A DNA stretch of 64,000 nucleotides from Neorhizobium sp. SOG26. GTDB lineage: Bacteria > Pseudomonadota > Alphaproteobacteria > Rhizobiales > Rhizobiaceae. A program made the position numbers and the translations under genes. The notes under the pieces are model-generated. The model was not told the DNA's origin. It saw nothing but the letters and a program-made list of their open reading frames with translations, and did no database searches. The stretch is taken from assembly GCF_003491345.1 (NCBI RefSeq), contig NZ_CP025512.1, positions 1,426,001 through 1,490,000 of the forward strand, read 5' to 3'. Below, piece after piece: positions 45,435 to 54,811 of this stretch (position 1 is the stretch's first letter; every line of letters starts with the position of its first letter).

Positions 45435-46187
45435 TCAGACGTCCTGGCCGCAGGCGCGCCTGAAACGCCGCACGGTTTCGGCCATCCCGTATTCCAGCGC
45501 GTCCGCCGTCAGGCCGTGTCCGATCGACACTTCCGCCAGATAGGGGATACGGCGCACGAGCGCCGGAAGGTTGGCGACCGTCAGGTCGTGCCCGGCATTC
45601 ACCTCCAGCCCTTCGTCACGCGCGGCATCCGCCGTGGCACCGAGGTCGCGAAGAATGGGTTGCGCCCTCTCCTCGTCATCAAAGCAGCCGCCATAGGGAC
45701 CCGTGTAAAGCTCGATCCGGTCCGCACCAGTCGCCTTAGCCAGTTTCACCGCTTCAACATCGCCATCCCCATCGGCAAATAGCGAAACCCGCATGCCGCC
45801 CCTCTTCAGGCGCGCCACGATCGGCTTCAGCATCTCGCCGCTCGCGCGGAAGTCGAAGCCGTGGTCAGAGGTTGCCTGGCTCGGATCATCCGGCACCAGC
45901 GTCACCTGTTCCGGCTCCGTCTTTTCGCAAAGTTGCAGGAAGTCTTCGCTCGGATAACCCTCGATGTTGAACTCGGCCTGCGGAAACTCGTCATCGATCA
46001 GTGCACGCAGCACCGGAAGATCGCTGAACCGGATATGCCGCTGGTCCGGTCGCGGATGAACCGTCAGCCCTGACGCGCCGGCCTCTAAAGCAATCCGCCC
46101 GATATTCTCCACGCTGGGCCATGGCAGGTCGCGTCGATTGCGCAGCATGGCGATGGCATTGAGATTGACGGAAAGCTTGGTTGGCAT
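45435..46187 (-). CDS. pdxJ: Pyridoxine 5'-phosphate synthase
   Basis: 250 residues from ATG 46187, with GAGGGTGA upstream; the standard PdxJ length is met, and the frame open to 46211 is not needed. It condenses 1-deoxyxylulose 5-phosphate and 3-amino-1-hydroxyacetone 1-phosphate to form pyridoxine phosphate. Motifs: [27 protein letters not shown] (catalytic His/Arg region), VTLVPD and NAGHDL. Its promoter must lie in the 335-base gap upstream, which has a large inverted repeat. Confidence 0.95.
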   Translation of the reverse strand: MPTKLSVNLNAIAMLRNRRDLPWPSVENIGRIALEAGASGLTVHPRPDQRHIRFSDLPVLRALIDDEFPQAEFNIEGYPSEDFLQLCEKTEPEQVTLVPDDPSQATSDHGFDFRASGEMLKPIVARLKRGGMRVSLFADGDGDVEAVKLAKATGADRIELYTGPYGGCFDDEERAQPILRDLGATADAARDEGLEVNAGHDLTVANLPALVRRIPYLAEVSIGHGLTADALEYGMAETVRRFRRACGQDV

Positions 46188-46522
46188 CGGGATCACCCTC
46201 TTTAGGCGCATTGGGGAGTGTTCTAGATCAAGCTTTGACCCGGCGCCATTCGCCTGCGTGAATTACACTCATAAAGAGTTTTTACAGGCGAGAATTCAGG
46301 TTAACGAAGATCTACCAATCGGAACAATTTTCTGTAAGTTGCCAATAACAGAATTCGCGGTTGAAGCCATTGGCGGCGGGACGGCGGATGCGGCGAATTC
46401 TGTTGTTTTTCTGCAGCACAAGGCACCGCAGCCCCATTCCCACGGATCTTGCACCACGACAACCTGTGGCTGCACCAGATTCCGCTGCATCCACCCTTTT
46501 GGGCCCTCTTCTCATTGTAGAA
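46188..46522. other. pdxJ upstream region with a 12-bp perfect inverted repeat
   Basis: No convincing protein or RNA gene is seen in these 335 bases; several short frames exist on both strands but without ribosome sites or recognisable products. AACAGAATTCGC (46347-46358) is perfectly complementary to GCGAATTCTGTT (46393-46404), with 34 bases between; GTTTTT follows on the plus strand. The region is less GC-rich than its neighbours. It could be a leader hairpin of pdxJ, a terminator or a small RNA. Confidence 0.45.
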
Positions 46523-47647
46523 TCAGCGAACCACCGTCAGCGTATCGGCCGCACGGGTGATCGCCGTATAAAGCCAGCGCTCGCGGGTATCGCGGAAAGC
46601 CCAGCTTTCATCGAATAGGACCACGTTGTTCCACTGCGAGCCCTGCGCCTTGTGCACCGTCAGCGCATAGCCGTAGTCGAACTCGTCGTAACGCTTGCGC
46701 GTTGTCCACGGAATCTCTTCATCGGTCTCGAACGCCTGCTTCAGGAGCTTGATCTTGGCCGCACCACGATCCATGTCGTCGTCTTCCGGGCGGATCATCA
46801 GGTTGATGCCGGGCTTCACCGTCTCGCGCGACGAACTCATCACCTGCCACAGCGAGCCGTTCAACAGCCCCTTCACCTGATCGTTGCGCAGGCAGACCAG
46901 TTTGTCGCCTGACTGCGGATAATCCGCGGTAAAGCCCTTCAACTCGCGAAGACGCTGGTTGTAGCGCTTGCGGGTCTTGTTGGTGCCCACCAGAACCTGG
47001 TCCGCCTCCAGCACCAGTTGCTGCGTCACCTCGTTGCGCGAGATCACCTGGGCCTTGCCGTAGTCGCCATACATGATCTCCTTGCCCTCGCGCACATTCA
47101 TGGCGAGTTGGATGATCGGGTTGTCGCGGGCCTGGCGATGAATATCAGTGAGAAGGTAGTCCGGCTCCTGCTCGGTAAAGAACCCGCCGCCGGTAACCGG
47201 CGGAAGCTGTCCCGGATCGCCAAGCACCAGGATCGGCGTGCCGAAGCTCATCAGGTCCTTGCCCAGCGCCTCGTCCACCATCGAACATTCGTCGATGATG
47301 ATCAGCGCCGCCTTGGCGAGCGGGCTTTGCCGGTTGATCGAGAACATCGGCGAGATGGACGTCTTGCCGGTTTCCTCGTCCTCGACCGCCTCCTCGCCGC
47401 GTGGGCGATAGATCAGCGAGTGGATCGTCTTGGCATTACGGGCGCCACGCGACCGCAGCACCTGCGCCGCCTTGCCGGTAAAGGCCGCGAACAGCACCTC
47501 GCCATCCACATGCTCGGCAAAGTGCTTGGCAAGCGTCGTCTTGCCCGTGCCGGCATAACCGAACAAGCGAAAAACCTGGCTGCGGCCATCCTTCAGCCAG
47601 CGTGAAACGGCCTTGAGAGCCTCATCCTGTTGGGGAGCAAATTGCAT
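46523..47647 (-). CDS. RecD-like ATP-dependent DNA helicase
   Basis: 374 residues from ATG 47647. Superfamily 1 helicase motifs appear in order: GYAGTGKTTL (I, about 30-39), IIIDECSMVDE (II), LGDPGQLPPV (III), GTNKTRKRYN (IV region), VHKAQGSQW (V) and YTAITRA (VI). It is a compact RecD/COG0507 protein without the extra domains of RecD2, so a role in strand processing or phage-like recombination is possible but not established. It follows the nitrile hydratase operon by 57 bases. Confidence 0.88.
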   Translation of the reverse strand: MQFAPQQDEALKAVSRWLKDGRSQVFRLFGYAGTGKTTLAKHFAEHVDGEVLFAAFTGKAAQVLRSRGARNAKTIHSLIYRPRGEEAVEDEETGKTSISPMFSINRQSPLAKAALIIIDECSMVDEALGKDLMSFGTPILVLGDPGQLPPVTGGGFFTEQEPDYLLTDIHRQARDNPIIQLAMNVREGKEIMYGDYGKAQVISRNEVTQQLVLEADQVLVGTNKTRKRYNQRLRELKGFTADYPQSGDKLVCLRNDQVKGLLNGSLWQVMSSSRETVKPGINLMIRPEDDDMDRGAAKIKLLKQAFETDEEIPWTTRKRYDEFDYGYALTVHKAQGSQWNNVVLFDESWAFRDTRERWLYTAITRAADTLTVVR

Positions 47648-47704
47648 GGCCGGACTTGGCAGGATTCGGACGCGAATCGCAACCAAAAAAGAACGAAAGC
47701 GGAA

Positions 47705-48091
47705 TCAAGCTTGTTGAGATGCAAGCAGCGGATCGTTGGCGAGTTCGATCGGCCTGCCATGCGGCGTCGCCTCCGCAGCGCGCTGCCAGCTGTGCTGCAG
47801 GGCAAGTATAGTCTCCTCATCCGCCAGCCCCTTGGCAGCCAGAAGACCCGAAAGCGCGGCGATCCAGCAGTCAAAGTAGTCGCTTCCATCCTCGGCGCGG
47901 CCCGCTCGGTGCACCTCGGTCGACAGCGCCTCGGCCCATTCACTCCAACTGAACAGGCCCCGTTCGTGCAGGTGCACGGTCATGGCAAAGGCCTCGGCCG
48001 CCCATGGTTCGGGAAAGACCGGCGCACCTTCCGGTGACTTCGGCAGCCCGACGGACTGAACAAGCGGTGACGTGGTTTCACAGGTGCTCAA
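47705..48091 (-). CDS. Nitrile hydratase accessory (activator) protein
   Basis: 128 residues from a TTG at 48091, preceded by GGGAG at 7 bases and overlapping the nthB stop; an ATG at 48109 is the alternative. The product then starts MSTCETTSP. It matches the small beta-subunit-like activators (P14K type) that help load the metal and mature the alpha subunit: PVFPEPWAAEAFAMTVHLHERGLFSWSEWA is split here as FPEPWAAEAFAM and GLFSWSEWAEAL. The last gene of the nth operon, it should act as a metallochaperone complex with the alpha subunit. Confidence 0.87.
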   Translation of the reverse strand: MSTCETTSPLVQSVGLPKSPEGAPVFPEPWAAEAFAMTVHLHERGLFSWSEWAEALSTEVHRAGRAEDGSDYFDCWIAALSGLLAAKGLADEETILALQHSWQRAAEATPHGRPIELANDPLLASQQA

Positions 48092-48737
48092 GATAACTCT
48101 CCCAGGCATCGATCGACACGGTCAACATCGGGTCGGCGCCCTCGCCCCAGATTTCACCGGCATCGAACACCACGGTATAAACCCATTGCGGGTTTTCGCC
48201 CTTCCCATGGGCGTTTTCGTCCGGGAAAACGAAGGAGCCCTGAACCGCCTCGACCACACCGGTCTTGGCGCGCGCGTATCGCGGCAGCCGGGTATGGGTC
48301 TCCGGGTTGAAGTTCCTCGTGCGCACCTTGTCGCCCGGCCGGAACAGAGGTTGCGTCTCCACCGGCCGATCACACGGTCCGCCCTTGGCCAATACAGCCG
48401 GCACCATGTCCGCCTTCAGGATGCGCTTCGGCGTCGCCGGTTCGGTCAGCTTGACGCTGGCATCAATCTCGGCACGCGTCGCAAAGCCGTGTCGCTCCAG
48501 AAGCTCCTCAAGAGCACGCGTCCAGATCTCGTAGTAGCTGGCGGACAGGTATTCGGCCGGTGGGATCTTTTCGCGCGCATGCCGGCTTTCATCAATCGAC
48601 CAGGCACCGAAGGCGCCGCAGGACAAAGTGATCCCGAGCGCCCTCTTTTCCCACTCGGCGTGGAAATACGGCTCGTTCTTTTCCGGCGCGACAGGTCCAA
48701 AGCCCATCTGTCCGCCAAGGTCATGCGGGCCGTTCAT
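48078..48737 (-). CDS. nthB: Nitrile hydratase subunit beta
   Basis: 219 residues, the usual length. It begins [16 protein letters not shown], the family hallmark, and its C-terminal SH3-like domain has [20 protein letters not shown]. The beta subunit holds the alpha subunit and its two Arg residues contact the oxidised Cys ligands. It overlaps nthA by 4 bases and the accessory gene by 14, so the three are tightly coupled. Confidence 0.95.
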   Translation of the reverse strand: MNGPHDLGGQMGFGPVAPEKNEPYFHAEWEKRALGITLSCGAFGAWSIDESRHAREKIPPAEYLSASYYEIWTRALEELLERHGFATRAEIDASVKLTEPATPKRILKADMVPAVLAKGGPCDRPVETQPLFRPGDKVRTRNFNPETHTRLPRYARAKTGVVEAVQGSFVFPDENAHGKGENPQWVYTVVFDAGEIWGEGADPMLTVSIDAWESYLEHL

Positions 48738-49405
48738 CGTGGTGCTCCGGCAACCGCCGTACCGATCATCGAGTCGCGGCTGACGAGTGCGGCCAGTTCC
48801 TCTTCGCTCAGCGCCTCGGTGCCGTCCGGGCGCTCCGGAATGACGAGGTAGCGAAGTTCAGCCGTGGAATCCCAGACCCGGATCTTCTTGGTCTCCGGCA
48901 GCCTCAGGCCGAACTCCTCAAGCACGCCGCGCGGATCGATGACCGCACGCGACCGATAGGCCGGCGCCTTGTACCACATCGGCGGCAGGCCAAGCACGGA
49001 CCATGGATAACAGGAACAGAGCGTGCAGACGACGAGATTGTGCGTCTCCGGCGTGTTGAACACGGCGCGCATATGCTCGCCCTGGCGACCGGTATAACCA
49101 AGGCTGGCGATCGCGGCTGTCGCGTCTTCCTTCAGCCACTGCGCGAACTTTTCATCCGTCCAGGCCTTGGCGACGACGCGGGCGCCGTTGCGCGGACCGA
49201 TCTTGGTCTCGTAGGTCTCGACAATGGCGTCGATCGCCGCCGGATCAATCAGACCCTTCTGCACCAGCACCGTTTCCAGTGCCTTCACCCGCGCCTGCAT
49301 GTCGCTGTAGCGGTTGTCGTGATGGTGGTCGTGCCCGTGGGAGTGACCATGTTCGTGATCATGGTGATGATCATGATCGTGGGAATGATGATGGTCACCC
49401 GACAT
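48734..49405 (-). CDS. nthA: Nitrile hydratase subunit alpha, cobalt type, His-rich N-terminus
   Basis: 223 residues from ATG 49405, with GAGGGA 8 bases upstream; a GTG at 49420 overlapping the lysE stop is an alternative. The metal site CTLCSC (C127, C130, C132) has Thr in position 2, the cobalt-type pattern (iron-type has Ser). It hydrates nitriles to amides. Residues 1-30 contain 16 His among Asp, Glu, Gly and Ser, like a Ni/Co-storing tail; this is unusual for the family and could gather cobalt. No amidase is in the window. Confidence 0.93.
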   Translation of the reverse strand: MSGDHHHSHDHDHHHDHEHGHSHGHDHHHDNRYSDMQARVKALETVLVQKGLIDPAAIDAIVETYETKIGPRNGARVVAKAWTDEKFAQWLKEDATAAIASLGYTGRQGEHMRAVFNTPETHNLVVCTLCSCYPWSVLGLPPMWYKAPAYRSRAVIDPRGVLEEFGLRLPETKKIRVWDSTAELRYLVIPERPDGTEALSEEELAALVSRDSMIGTAVAGAPR

Positions 49406-49416
49406 AGGACGTTCCC

Positions 49417-50010
49417 TCACTTCAGCATGGGCCAGAGGCTCGCAACCAGCAGCACGGCCATGGTGATGTTAAACCATTTCAGGCGTGCCGGAACAGAGAG
49501 CCATTCGCGCAAAGCCGAGCCGAACCCGGCCCAGGTAGAAACACTCGGCACGTTGACGAGTGCAAAGGCGACCCCGACCAGCAGCACCGTCATCCAGTAG
49601 GCGTCCGGATTGGTATAGGTCGCCATGGCGGTCACGGCCATTACCCATGCCTTCGGGTTGACCCACTGGAACGCGGCAGCCGCAAGGAAGCTCATCGGCT
49701 GCGCGCCGGCCTTGCCGTCGGAGAGCGTGCGGGAGCTGCCGATCTTCCAGGCGATCCACAGAAGATAGGCACCGCCAGCGAATTTCAGGATGGTGTACAC
49801 GATCGGCACCGTCTGCAGCAGGGCGCCGAGCCCGAAGCCCACGCCGATCAGCAGCGTAAAGAACCCGACGCCGATTCCCAGCATATGCGGCACCGTGCGG
49901 GCGAAACCGAAATTCACACCGGATGCAAAAAGCATCATGTTGTTCGGCCCTGGCGTGATGGATGTCGTGAAGGCAAACAGGACGAGAGCCAGAAATGTTT
50001 CCAGCGGCAT
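49417..50010 (-). CDS. LysE family translocator
   Basis: 197 residues with five to six hydrophobic helices and the LysE signatures [16 protein letters not shown] (about 15-30) and [12 protein letters not shown]. Members export amino acids or small molecules such as threonine, homoserine or metals-chelates. It begins the run lysE-nthA-nthB-accessory; nthA starts 11 bases after its stop. A link, such as exporting an amino acid made from a nitrile-derived amide, is inference. Confidence 0.86.
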   Translation of the reverse strand: MPLETFLALVLFAFTTSITPGPNNMMLFASGVNFGFARTVPHMLGIGVGFFTLLIGVGFGLGALLQTVPIVYTILKFAGGAYLLWIAWKIGSSRTLSDGKAGAQPMSFLAAAAFQWVNPKAWVMAVTAMATYTNPDAYWMTVLLVGVAFALVNVPSVSTWAGFGSALREWLSVPARLKWFNITMAVLLVASLWPMLK

Positions 50011-50178
50011 GCATACTCCTTCGATGCCAAGGGTCCCGTTGTTACTGCCATCTCGTTTAGCGGATGGCCGTGCTGCGTCATAGGATTGTTGCCGGCGCTG
50101 TTCAAGAAGAACTTGGAAGCGCTTGGCAATGCGTTATGTCTTGACCAATGCGCCACCCATAAAAAAACGAGTTCCATC

Positions 50179-51021
50179 ATGGCTGAGATTCCGACTGTTG
50201 CACTACCCGGCGGCGCCACCGTTCCCGCCATTGGGCTCGGCACCTGGATGATGGGCGAGGATCCCGCCAAGGCCCAGATCGAGATCGAAAGCCTGCGGCG
50301 CGGGCTCGATCTGGGCATGACGCTGATCGACACGGCCGAGATGTATGGCGAAGGCGGCGCCGAAAAGATTACCGGCGCTGCGATCGAGGGCCGCCGCGAC
50401 GAAGTCTTCCTCGTCAGCAAGGTCTATCCTTGGAACGCCAGCCGCCAGGGCGTGGTCGAAGCCTGCGAACGCAGCCTCAAGCGTCTCAAGACCGATCGTC
50501 TTGATCTTTACCTCCTGCATTGGCGCGGCGAGCATCCGCTGGCGGAAACGGTTGCCGGCTTCGAGGCGCTTCGCCAATCCGGCAAGATCGGCGCCTGGGG
50601 CGTATCGAACTTCCACCTCGACGACATGCAGGAACTGACGGCCGTGCCCGGCGGCGAGAATTGTGCGGCAAACCAGGTGCTCTTCAACCTGTCGCGGCGC
50701 GGCATCGAATACGACCTCCTCCCTTGGTGCCAGGAACGCGGCATCCCGGTCATGGCCTATTCGCCGATCGAACAGGGCCGGCTTGCCAAAAGCCCAGAAC
50801 TGATCCGCATCGCCAAGGCTTACCAGGCAACGCCGGCGCAGGTGGCGCTTGCCTTCCTGCTCGAGAGAGACGGCGTGATCGCCATTCCGAAGTCGGCCAG
50901 TCCACACCGCGTCGAGGAAAATGCAGAGGCGGCAGAGCTTGATCTGAGCGACGATGACTGGTTGGCGCTCGATGCAGCTTTCCCGCCGCCAGAGCGCAAG
51001 ACGCCGCTGGAAATGATCTAG
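50179..51021 (+). CDS. Aldo/keto reductase
   Basis: 280 residues, full-length (alpha/beta)8 AKR. The catalytic tetrad is visible: Asp and Tyr in [12 protein letters not shown], Lys in LVSKVYPWN and His in LLHWRG. The NADPH-binding region [13 protein letters not shown] is near the C-terminus. ATG 50179 was chosen because the product begins [12 protein letters not shown]; the frame is open much further up. Substrate unknown; 2,5-diketogluconate reductase-like names are common. It converges with the KpsC-like gene by 4 bases. Confidence 0.9.
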   Translation: MAEIPTVALPGGATVPAIGLGTWMMGEDPAKAQIEIESLRRGLDLGMTLIDTAEMYGEGGAEKITGAAIEGRRDEVFLVSKVYPWNASRQGVVEACERSLKRLKTDRLDLYLLHWRGEHPLAETVAGFEALRQSGKIGAWGVSNFHLDDMQELTAVPGGENCAANQVLFNLSRRGIEYDLLPWCQERGIPVMAYSPIEQGRLAKSPELIRIAKAYQATPAQVALAFLLERDGVIAIPKSASPHRVEENAEAAELDLSDDDWLALDAAFPPPERKTPLEMI

Positions 51022-52025
51022 TCGAGGTTCATCTGGCGGCGCTCTGCGGCCAGTGTTTCGATCGCCGTGAACACGTCGATTTCCCGCCAGCCGTTGGTAT
51101 CGCGGTAGCACGGGTAGAGGCTGAAAGCGGCGGCCACCAATTGGTCGATGGAAGGCCTCGCCCTGCGCCGCCTCGCCACGACCCGTGATTTCCCTTCGAA
51201 GTGGTCGTCGGTCAGGCCCCACCCGGCGTAGGATGGCGCCGCATAACACCGCACCGGTGTCCCGCGGATCAACGCATCGAGGCCCATCTGGCTTGAAACC
51301 GTCCACACCTCGTCGATCACCTCGAGCATCGACGCAACGGAGACGGGCTCGGCAGTCACCACGACACCCGGCGTCCGGCGCGCCTGTTCCGTCAGGTAAC
51401 CCTTGCGGAAACCCGCCATCACATCCGGATGGGTGCGCACCACGCATTGCATGTCGCTGGCAACCGCGTCCTGCAGCATGCGCTCGAAACTCGCCGCCGA
51501 GCCGCCAGCCATCGGCACGGAAACATCGCCGTAGACCTGGTCCACCAGCAGCACGCGGCGGCGGGTGGTGGCTTCAAGCTTTGGCGAGCGGTGCGGCAGG
51601 TTGTTGTATTTGGAAAGCTTCTCGCGGATCAGCGCCGCCCGGATTTCGGAGCCAAGTCCTCCGAAATTCATGCCCGCAGAGGCAGCAATCAACACCTCCA
51701 GACGTGACGGCCGCGACGCATCGACAGGCATGCCAAGGTCATCGATCTGGATGGAAATCGGCAAGGTATTTTCCTTGCCGAGCCCGACCGACCGAAGGAA
51801 CCCGTCCTCCAGGTACCAGGACGGCAACCCGCGCAGCTTCGCAATGGCGCGCGCCGTCTTTGCGGGAATGCGTCCGCCCCATAATACGACCCCGCCGATG
51901 CCGGGCGCCAGGGTCGCGTCAAGCCGGTCGATGCCGAAATAGTGGCTCAGCCATGGCTGGGACCGGCGAACATAGAATGTGGCGCCAAGGCGCGTTCCAG
52001 GCTGAGGAAGCCAGTCTTTGTCCAT
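51018..52025 (-). CDS. Single-module KpsC-like beta-Kdo glycosyltransferase
   Basis: 335 residues with the capsule-synthesis signatures [15 protein letters not shown] (about 70-84), [22 protein letters not shown] and [15 protein letters not shown] near 260. E. coli KpsC is a double-module enzyme of about 670 residues that adds the Kdo linker to the capsule lipid; here only one module is present. Rhizobial LpsZ/RkpJ proteins are double too. It could be a dedicated Kdo or related transferase for K-antigen or LPS. No other capsule genes are near. It follows ilvH by 24 bases. Confidence 0.82.
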   Translation of the reverse strand: MDKDWLPQPGTRLGATFYVRRSQPWLSHYFGIDRLDATLAPGIGGVVLWGGRIPAKTARAIAKLRGLPSWYLEDGFLRSVGLGKENTLPISIQIDDLGMPVDASRPSRLEVLIAASAGMNFGGLGSEIRAALIREKLSKYNNLPHRSPKLEATTRRRVLLVDQVYGDVSVPMAGGSAASFERMLQDAVASDMQCVVRTHPDVMAGFRKGYLTEQARRTPGVVVTAEPVSVASMLEVIDEVWTVSSQMGLDALIRGTPVRCYAAPSYAGWGLTDDHFEGKSRVVARRRRARPSIDQLVAAAFSLYPCYRDTNGWREIDVFTAIETLAAERRQMNLD

Positions 52026-52049
52026 CTGCCGTCCTCAGCCTGACGCGCG

Positions 52050-52622
52050 TTACATTCCCTGTTGCCCGCGGTTCATCGCTGCGATCCCCGTGCGGCAGAC
52101 TTCGATCAGCCCGAGCGGCTTCAGCACCGCCACGAACTGGTCGATCTTTGACGACTTGCCGGTGATCTCCAGGATGAAGTGCTCCACGGTGGCATCCACC
52201 ACCTTCGCATGGAAGGCGTCGGCCAGGCGCAGCGTTTCGGCGCGGCGTTCACCGGTGCCGACAACCTTCAGCAATGCCACTTCGCGTTCGATCGGGCGCT
52301 CCTGGCCCTGTTCACGCGCGCGCACCGTCAGGTCCACCACCCGGTGAACCGGCACGAGGCGATCGAGTTGGGCCTTGATCTGCTCGAGCACCGAAGGCGT
52401 GCCACGGGTGACGATGGTGATGCGCGACAGATGCGCCTCATGCTCCGTTTCCGAAACCGTCAGGCTTTCGATGTTGTAGCCACGGCCGGAAAACAGGCCG
52501 ATGACGCGGGCAAGTACACCCGGCTCGTTGTTGACGAGAACGGAAAGCGTGTGGCTTTCGGCCTTGGCCGTTTCCGGCGCGATGAAATATGCTGATCCCG
52601 TCGGTTGCTGATGCGCATTCAT
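52050..52622 (-). CDS. ilvH: Acetolactate synthase small (regulatory) subunit
   Basis: 190 residues. Two ACT domains: residues about 25-100 (HTLSVLVNNEPGVLARVIGLFSGRG is split as SVLVNNEPGVLARV and GLFSGRGYNIESL) and about 105-170. It binds valine and feedback-regulates the large subunit. ATG 52622 lies 50 bases after the ilvI stop, so ilvI-ilvH form the expected pair under the ilv attenuator. Confidence 0.96.
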   Translation of the reverse strand: MNAHQQPTGSAYFIAPETAKAESHTLSVLVNNEPGVLARVIGLFSGRGYNIESLTVSETEHEAHLSRITIVTRGTPSVLEQIKAQLDRLVPVHRVVDLTVRAREQGQERPIEREVALLKVVGTGERRAETLRLADAFHAKVVDATVEHFILEITGKSSKIDQFVAVLKPLGLIEVCRTGIAAMNRGQQGM

Positions 52623-52672
52623 GATGTTGGATCCGGTTCCTCAGTATCTGGTTGAAGAGCGACGGCCCGTCC

Positions 52673-54451
52673 TTAGACGAGCTGGCGACCCTTGGCATCG
52701 ATGGCCGTGGCAACGGCTTCATCCGTCGCCTCGTCCGGCAACAGCATTTCGTTATGCGCTTTACCCGATGGGATCATGGGGAAGCAATTGGCAAGGTTCG
52801 CGACGCGGCAATCGAAGATCACCGGCTTCTTGACCGCAATCATCTCTTCGATCTTGCCGTCCAGTTCCTTCGGATCATCGCAATACATGCCGACCGCGCC
52901 ATAGGCTTCCGCCAGCTTCACAAAGTCCGGCATGGCTTCCGTGTAGGAGTTCGACAGGCGGTTGCCGTGCAGCAACTGCTGCCACTGGCGCACCATGCCC
53001 ATGTACTGGTTGTTCAGGATGAAGATCTTGACTGGCAGGTTGTACTGGATCGCGGTCGACATTTCCTGGATGCACATCTGGATCGAAGCGTCACCGGCAA
53101 CGTCGATGACCAGCGCATCCGGATGCGCAACCTGCACGCCGAGTGCAGCCGGGAAGCCGTAGCCCATCGTGCCGAGACCGCCCGAGGTCATCCAGCGGTT
53201 CGGCTCGTCGAACTCAATGAACTGTGCCGCCCACATCTGGTGCTGGCCGACTTCGGTCGTGATGAAGGTATTGCGTCCGCGCGACAGCGCATTCAGCCGC
53301 TCAAGCGCATATTGCGGCATGATGACGTCGGTCGAATGCTTGTAGGAGAAGCTCTTGCGCGCGCGCCAGCGCTCGATGTCGCTGCGCCATTCTTCCGTCT
53401 GCGCCTTGGCCGGCTTTGCCGTGCGGGCACGCCATACGCGGACCATGTCTTCCAGAACAGTACCGACATCACCGATGATCGGGATATCGACATGGACGTT
53501 CTTGTTGATCGACGACGGGTCGATGTCGATGTGGACCTTGCGGGAGTTGGGCGAGAAGGCATTCAGACGACCGGTGATGCGGTCATCGAAGCGTGCACCG
53601 ATGCAGACCATGACGTCACAGCTGTGCATCGCCATGTTCGCTTCGTAGGAGCCGTGCATGCCGAGCATGCCGAGCCAGTTGGGACCAGACGCCGGATAGG
53701 CGCCGAGACCCATCAGCGTGGAGGTGATCGGGAAGTCGGTCAGCTCAACCAGTTCACGCAGCAGCTTGGAGGCTTCCGGACCGGAGTTGATGACGCCACC
53801 GCCGGTGTAGAGGATCGGCCGACGTGCGGTCGCCATCAGTTCAACGGCTGCCTGGATGGCTTCAAGGTCACCCTTGGTTTTCGGCTGATAGCTGATATTG
53901 GCCGCCGTTTCCGGCTTCGGCGTATAGGTACCGGTCGCGAACTGGATGTCCTTCGGGATATCGACGACAACCGGGCCCGGGCGACCGGTCTGGGCGATAC
54001 GGAAGGCCTCGTGGATGATGCCGGCAAGCTCGTTGACGTCCTTGACCAGCCAGTTGTGCTTCGTGCACGGGCGGGTGATGCCAACCGTGTCGCATTCCTG
54101 GAAGGCATCCGAGCCAATCAGCGTGGTCGGAACCTGGCCGGTGAGGCAGACGAGCGGGATGCTGTCCATCAACGCGTCCTGCAGCGGCGTAACGGCATTG
54201 GTCGCGCCCGGACCGGAGGTAACCAGCATGACGCCGACCTTGCCGGTGGAGCGGGCATAACCTTCGGCAGCATGGCCGGCACCCTGCTCGTGGCGAACAA
54301 GGATGTGCTGGATTTCGTCCTGCTGGAAGATCTCGTCGTAGATCGGAAGTACGGCGCCGCCCGGATATCCGAAGATATGCTCGACGCCGTTGTCCTTCAG
54401 CGCACGCAATACGATCTCCGCGCCTGTCATCCTGTTGCTGTCATCGGTCAT
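52673..54451 (-). CDS. ilvI: Acetolactate synthase large (catalytic) subunit
   Basis: 592 residues. ThDP/FAD enzyme of branched-chain amino acid synthesis: it condenses two pyruvates, or pyruvate and 2-oxobutyrate. Seen: the catalytic Glu region HEQGAGHAAEGYARS, the FAD-binding ANVSYQPK region, and the ThDP motif GDASIQM ending in FILNN. ATG 54451 gives the standard length. The 5' leader (54452-54630) has an attenuator with a leader peptide. The symbol ilvB is used by some authors. Confidence 0.96.
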   Translation of the reverse strand: MTDDSNRMTGAEIVLRALKDNGVEHIFGYPGGAVLPIYDEIFQQDEIQHILVRHEQGAGHAAEGYARSTGKVGVMLVTSGPGATNAVTPLQDALMDSIPLVCLTGQVPTTLIGSDAFQECDTVGITRPCTKHNWLVKDVNELAGIIHEAFRIAQTGRPGPVVVDIPKDIQFATGTYTPKPETAANISYQPKTKGDLEAIQAAVELMATARRPILYTGGGVINSGPEASKLLRELVELTDFPITSTLMGLGAYPASGPNWLGMLGMHGSYEANMAMHSCDVMVCIGARFDDRITGRLNAFSPNSRKVHIDIDPSSINKNVHVDIPIIGDVGTVLEDMVRVWRARTAKPAKAQTEEWRSDIERWRARKSFSYKHSTDVIMPQYALERLNALSRGRNTFITTEVGQHQMWAAQFIEFDEPNRWMTSGGLGTMGYGFPAALGVQVAHPDALVIDVAGDASIQMCIQEMSTAIQYNLPVKIFILNNQYMGMVRQWQQLLHGNRLSNSYTEAMPDFVKLAEAYGAVGMYCDDPKELDGKIEEMIAVKKPVIFDCRVANLANCFPMIPSGKAHNEMLLPDEATDEAVATAIDAKGRQLV

Positions 54452-54513
54452 TGTTCTCGTCCATTCGCTGCTGGATTTTTACCGGCGGCTCCCCTGAGCC
54501 GGATTAAAGGCAT

Positions 54514-54537
54514 AAAAAAAGGCCCCTTGAGGAGCCT
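54514..54537 (-). terminator. ilv attenuator terminator
   Basis: On the minus strand AGGCTCC pairs with GGGGCCT around TCAA, followed by seven T (54514-54520). It lies in the ilvI leader, 63 bases before the ilvI start, so it must act as an attenuator. Confidence 0.85.
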
Positions 54538-54544
54538 GTCTTTC

Positions 54545-54594
54545 CGCGCATGGGTGGCTAACGCCGGACGGTTACACCGTCCTGCCCATGCGCG
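54545..54594 (-). promoter_or_regulatory. ilv leader hairpin (anti-/pause structure)
   Basis: CGCGCATGGG at 54545-54554 pairs perfectly with CCCATGCGCG at 54585-54594. Inside it GGACGG (54566-54571) pairs with CCGTCC (54577-54582). This long stem overlaps the end of the leader peptide gene. A ribosome stalled on Ile/Leu/Val codons would change its folding relative to the terminator; that logic is inferred from known amino-acid attenuators. Confidence 0.7.
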
Positions 54595-54628
54595 TTCCCA
54601 CCACAATAAGAGCGATCGAAAATTTCAT
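54572..54628 (-). CDS. ilvL: Branched-chain amino acid leader peptide (ilv leader)
   Basis: 18 codons plus stop: MKFSIALIVVGTRMGRTV. Codons 5 and 7 to 10 are Ile, Leu, Ile, Val, Val, so starvation for branched-chain aminoacyl-tRNA would stall a ribosome there. No Shine-Dalgarno sequence lies upstream, but a promoter (54637-54665) would start transcription within 1 to 3 bases of the ATG, so the peptide is probably leaderless, as reported for the S. meliloti trp leader. The symbol is functional. Confidence 0.75.
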   Translation of the reverse strand: MKFSIALIVVGTRMGRTV

Positions 54629-54636
54629 GGGGCGGA

Positions 54637-54665
54637 GTGTTAGACAGATTAGGGACATTCGTCAA
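54637..54665 (-). promoter_or_regulatory. ilvIH promoter
   Basis: On the minus strand TTGACG (54660-54665) is separated by 17 bases from TAACAC (54637-54642). This predicts a transcript start near 54630, at the leader ATG. The -35 box is excellent and the -10 is moderate. Confidence 0.6.
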
Positions 54666-54811
54666 CGCTGCGACGCACGAAAATTTCGCATGATGATGAT
54701 TTTGCTGCAATTCCGCTCACAAGAGCCGAGATCGCTACACCAGTTATTAAGGGTCACAAGTTACATATCGCCCATACGTCGAGCAAACCCGCCAACCCCG
54801 ACAAGGGGGAG

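Noticed and set aside
46212-46522. Short protein genes upstream of pdxJ on either strand
   Set aside because: Frames of up to about 65-140 codons lack ribosome sites and recognisable sequence; the region looks regulatory.
52652-54643. 663-codon plus-strand frame antisense to ilvI
   Set aside because: It is wholly opposite to a clear ilvI and has no recognisable domain.
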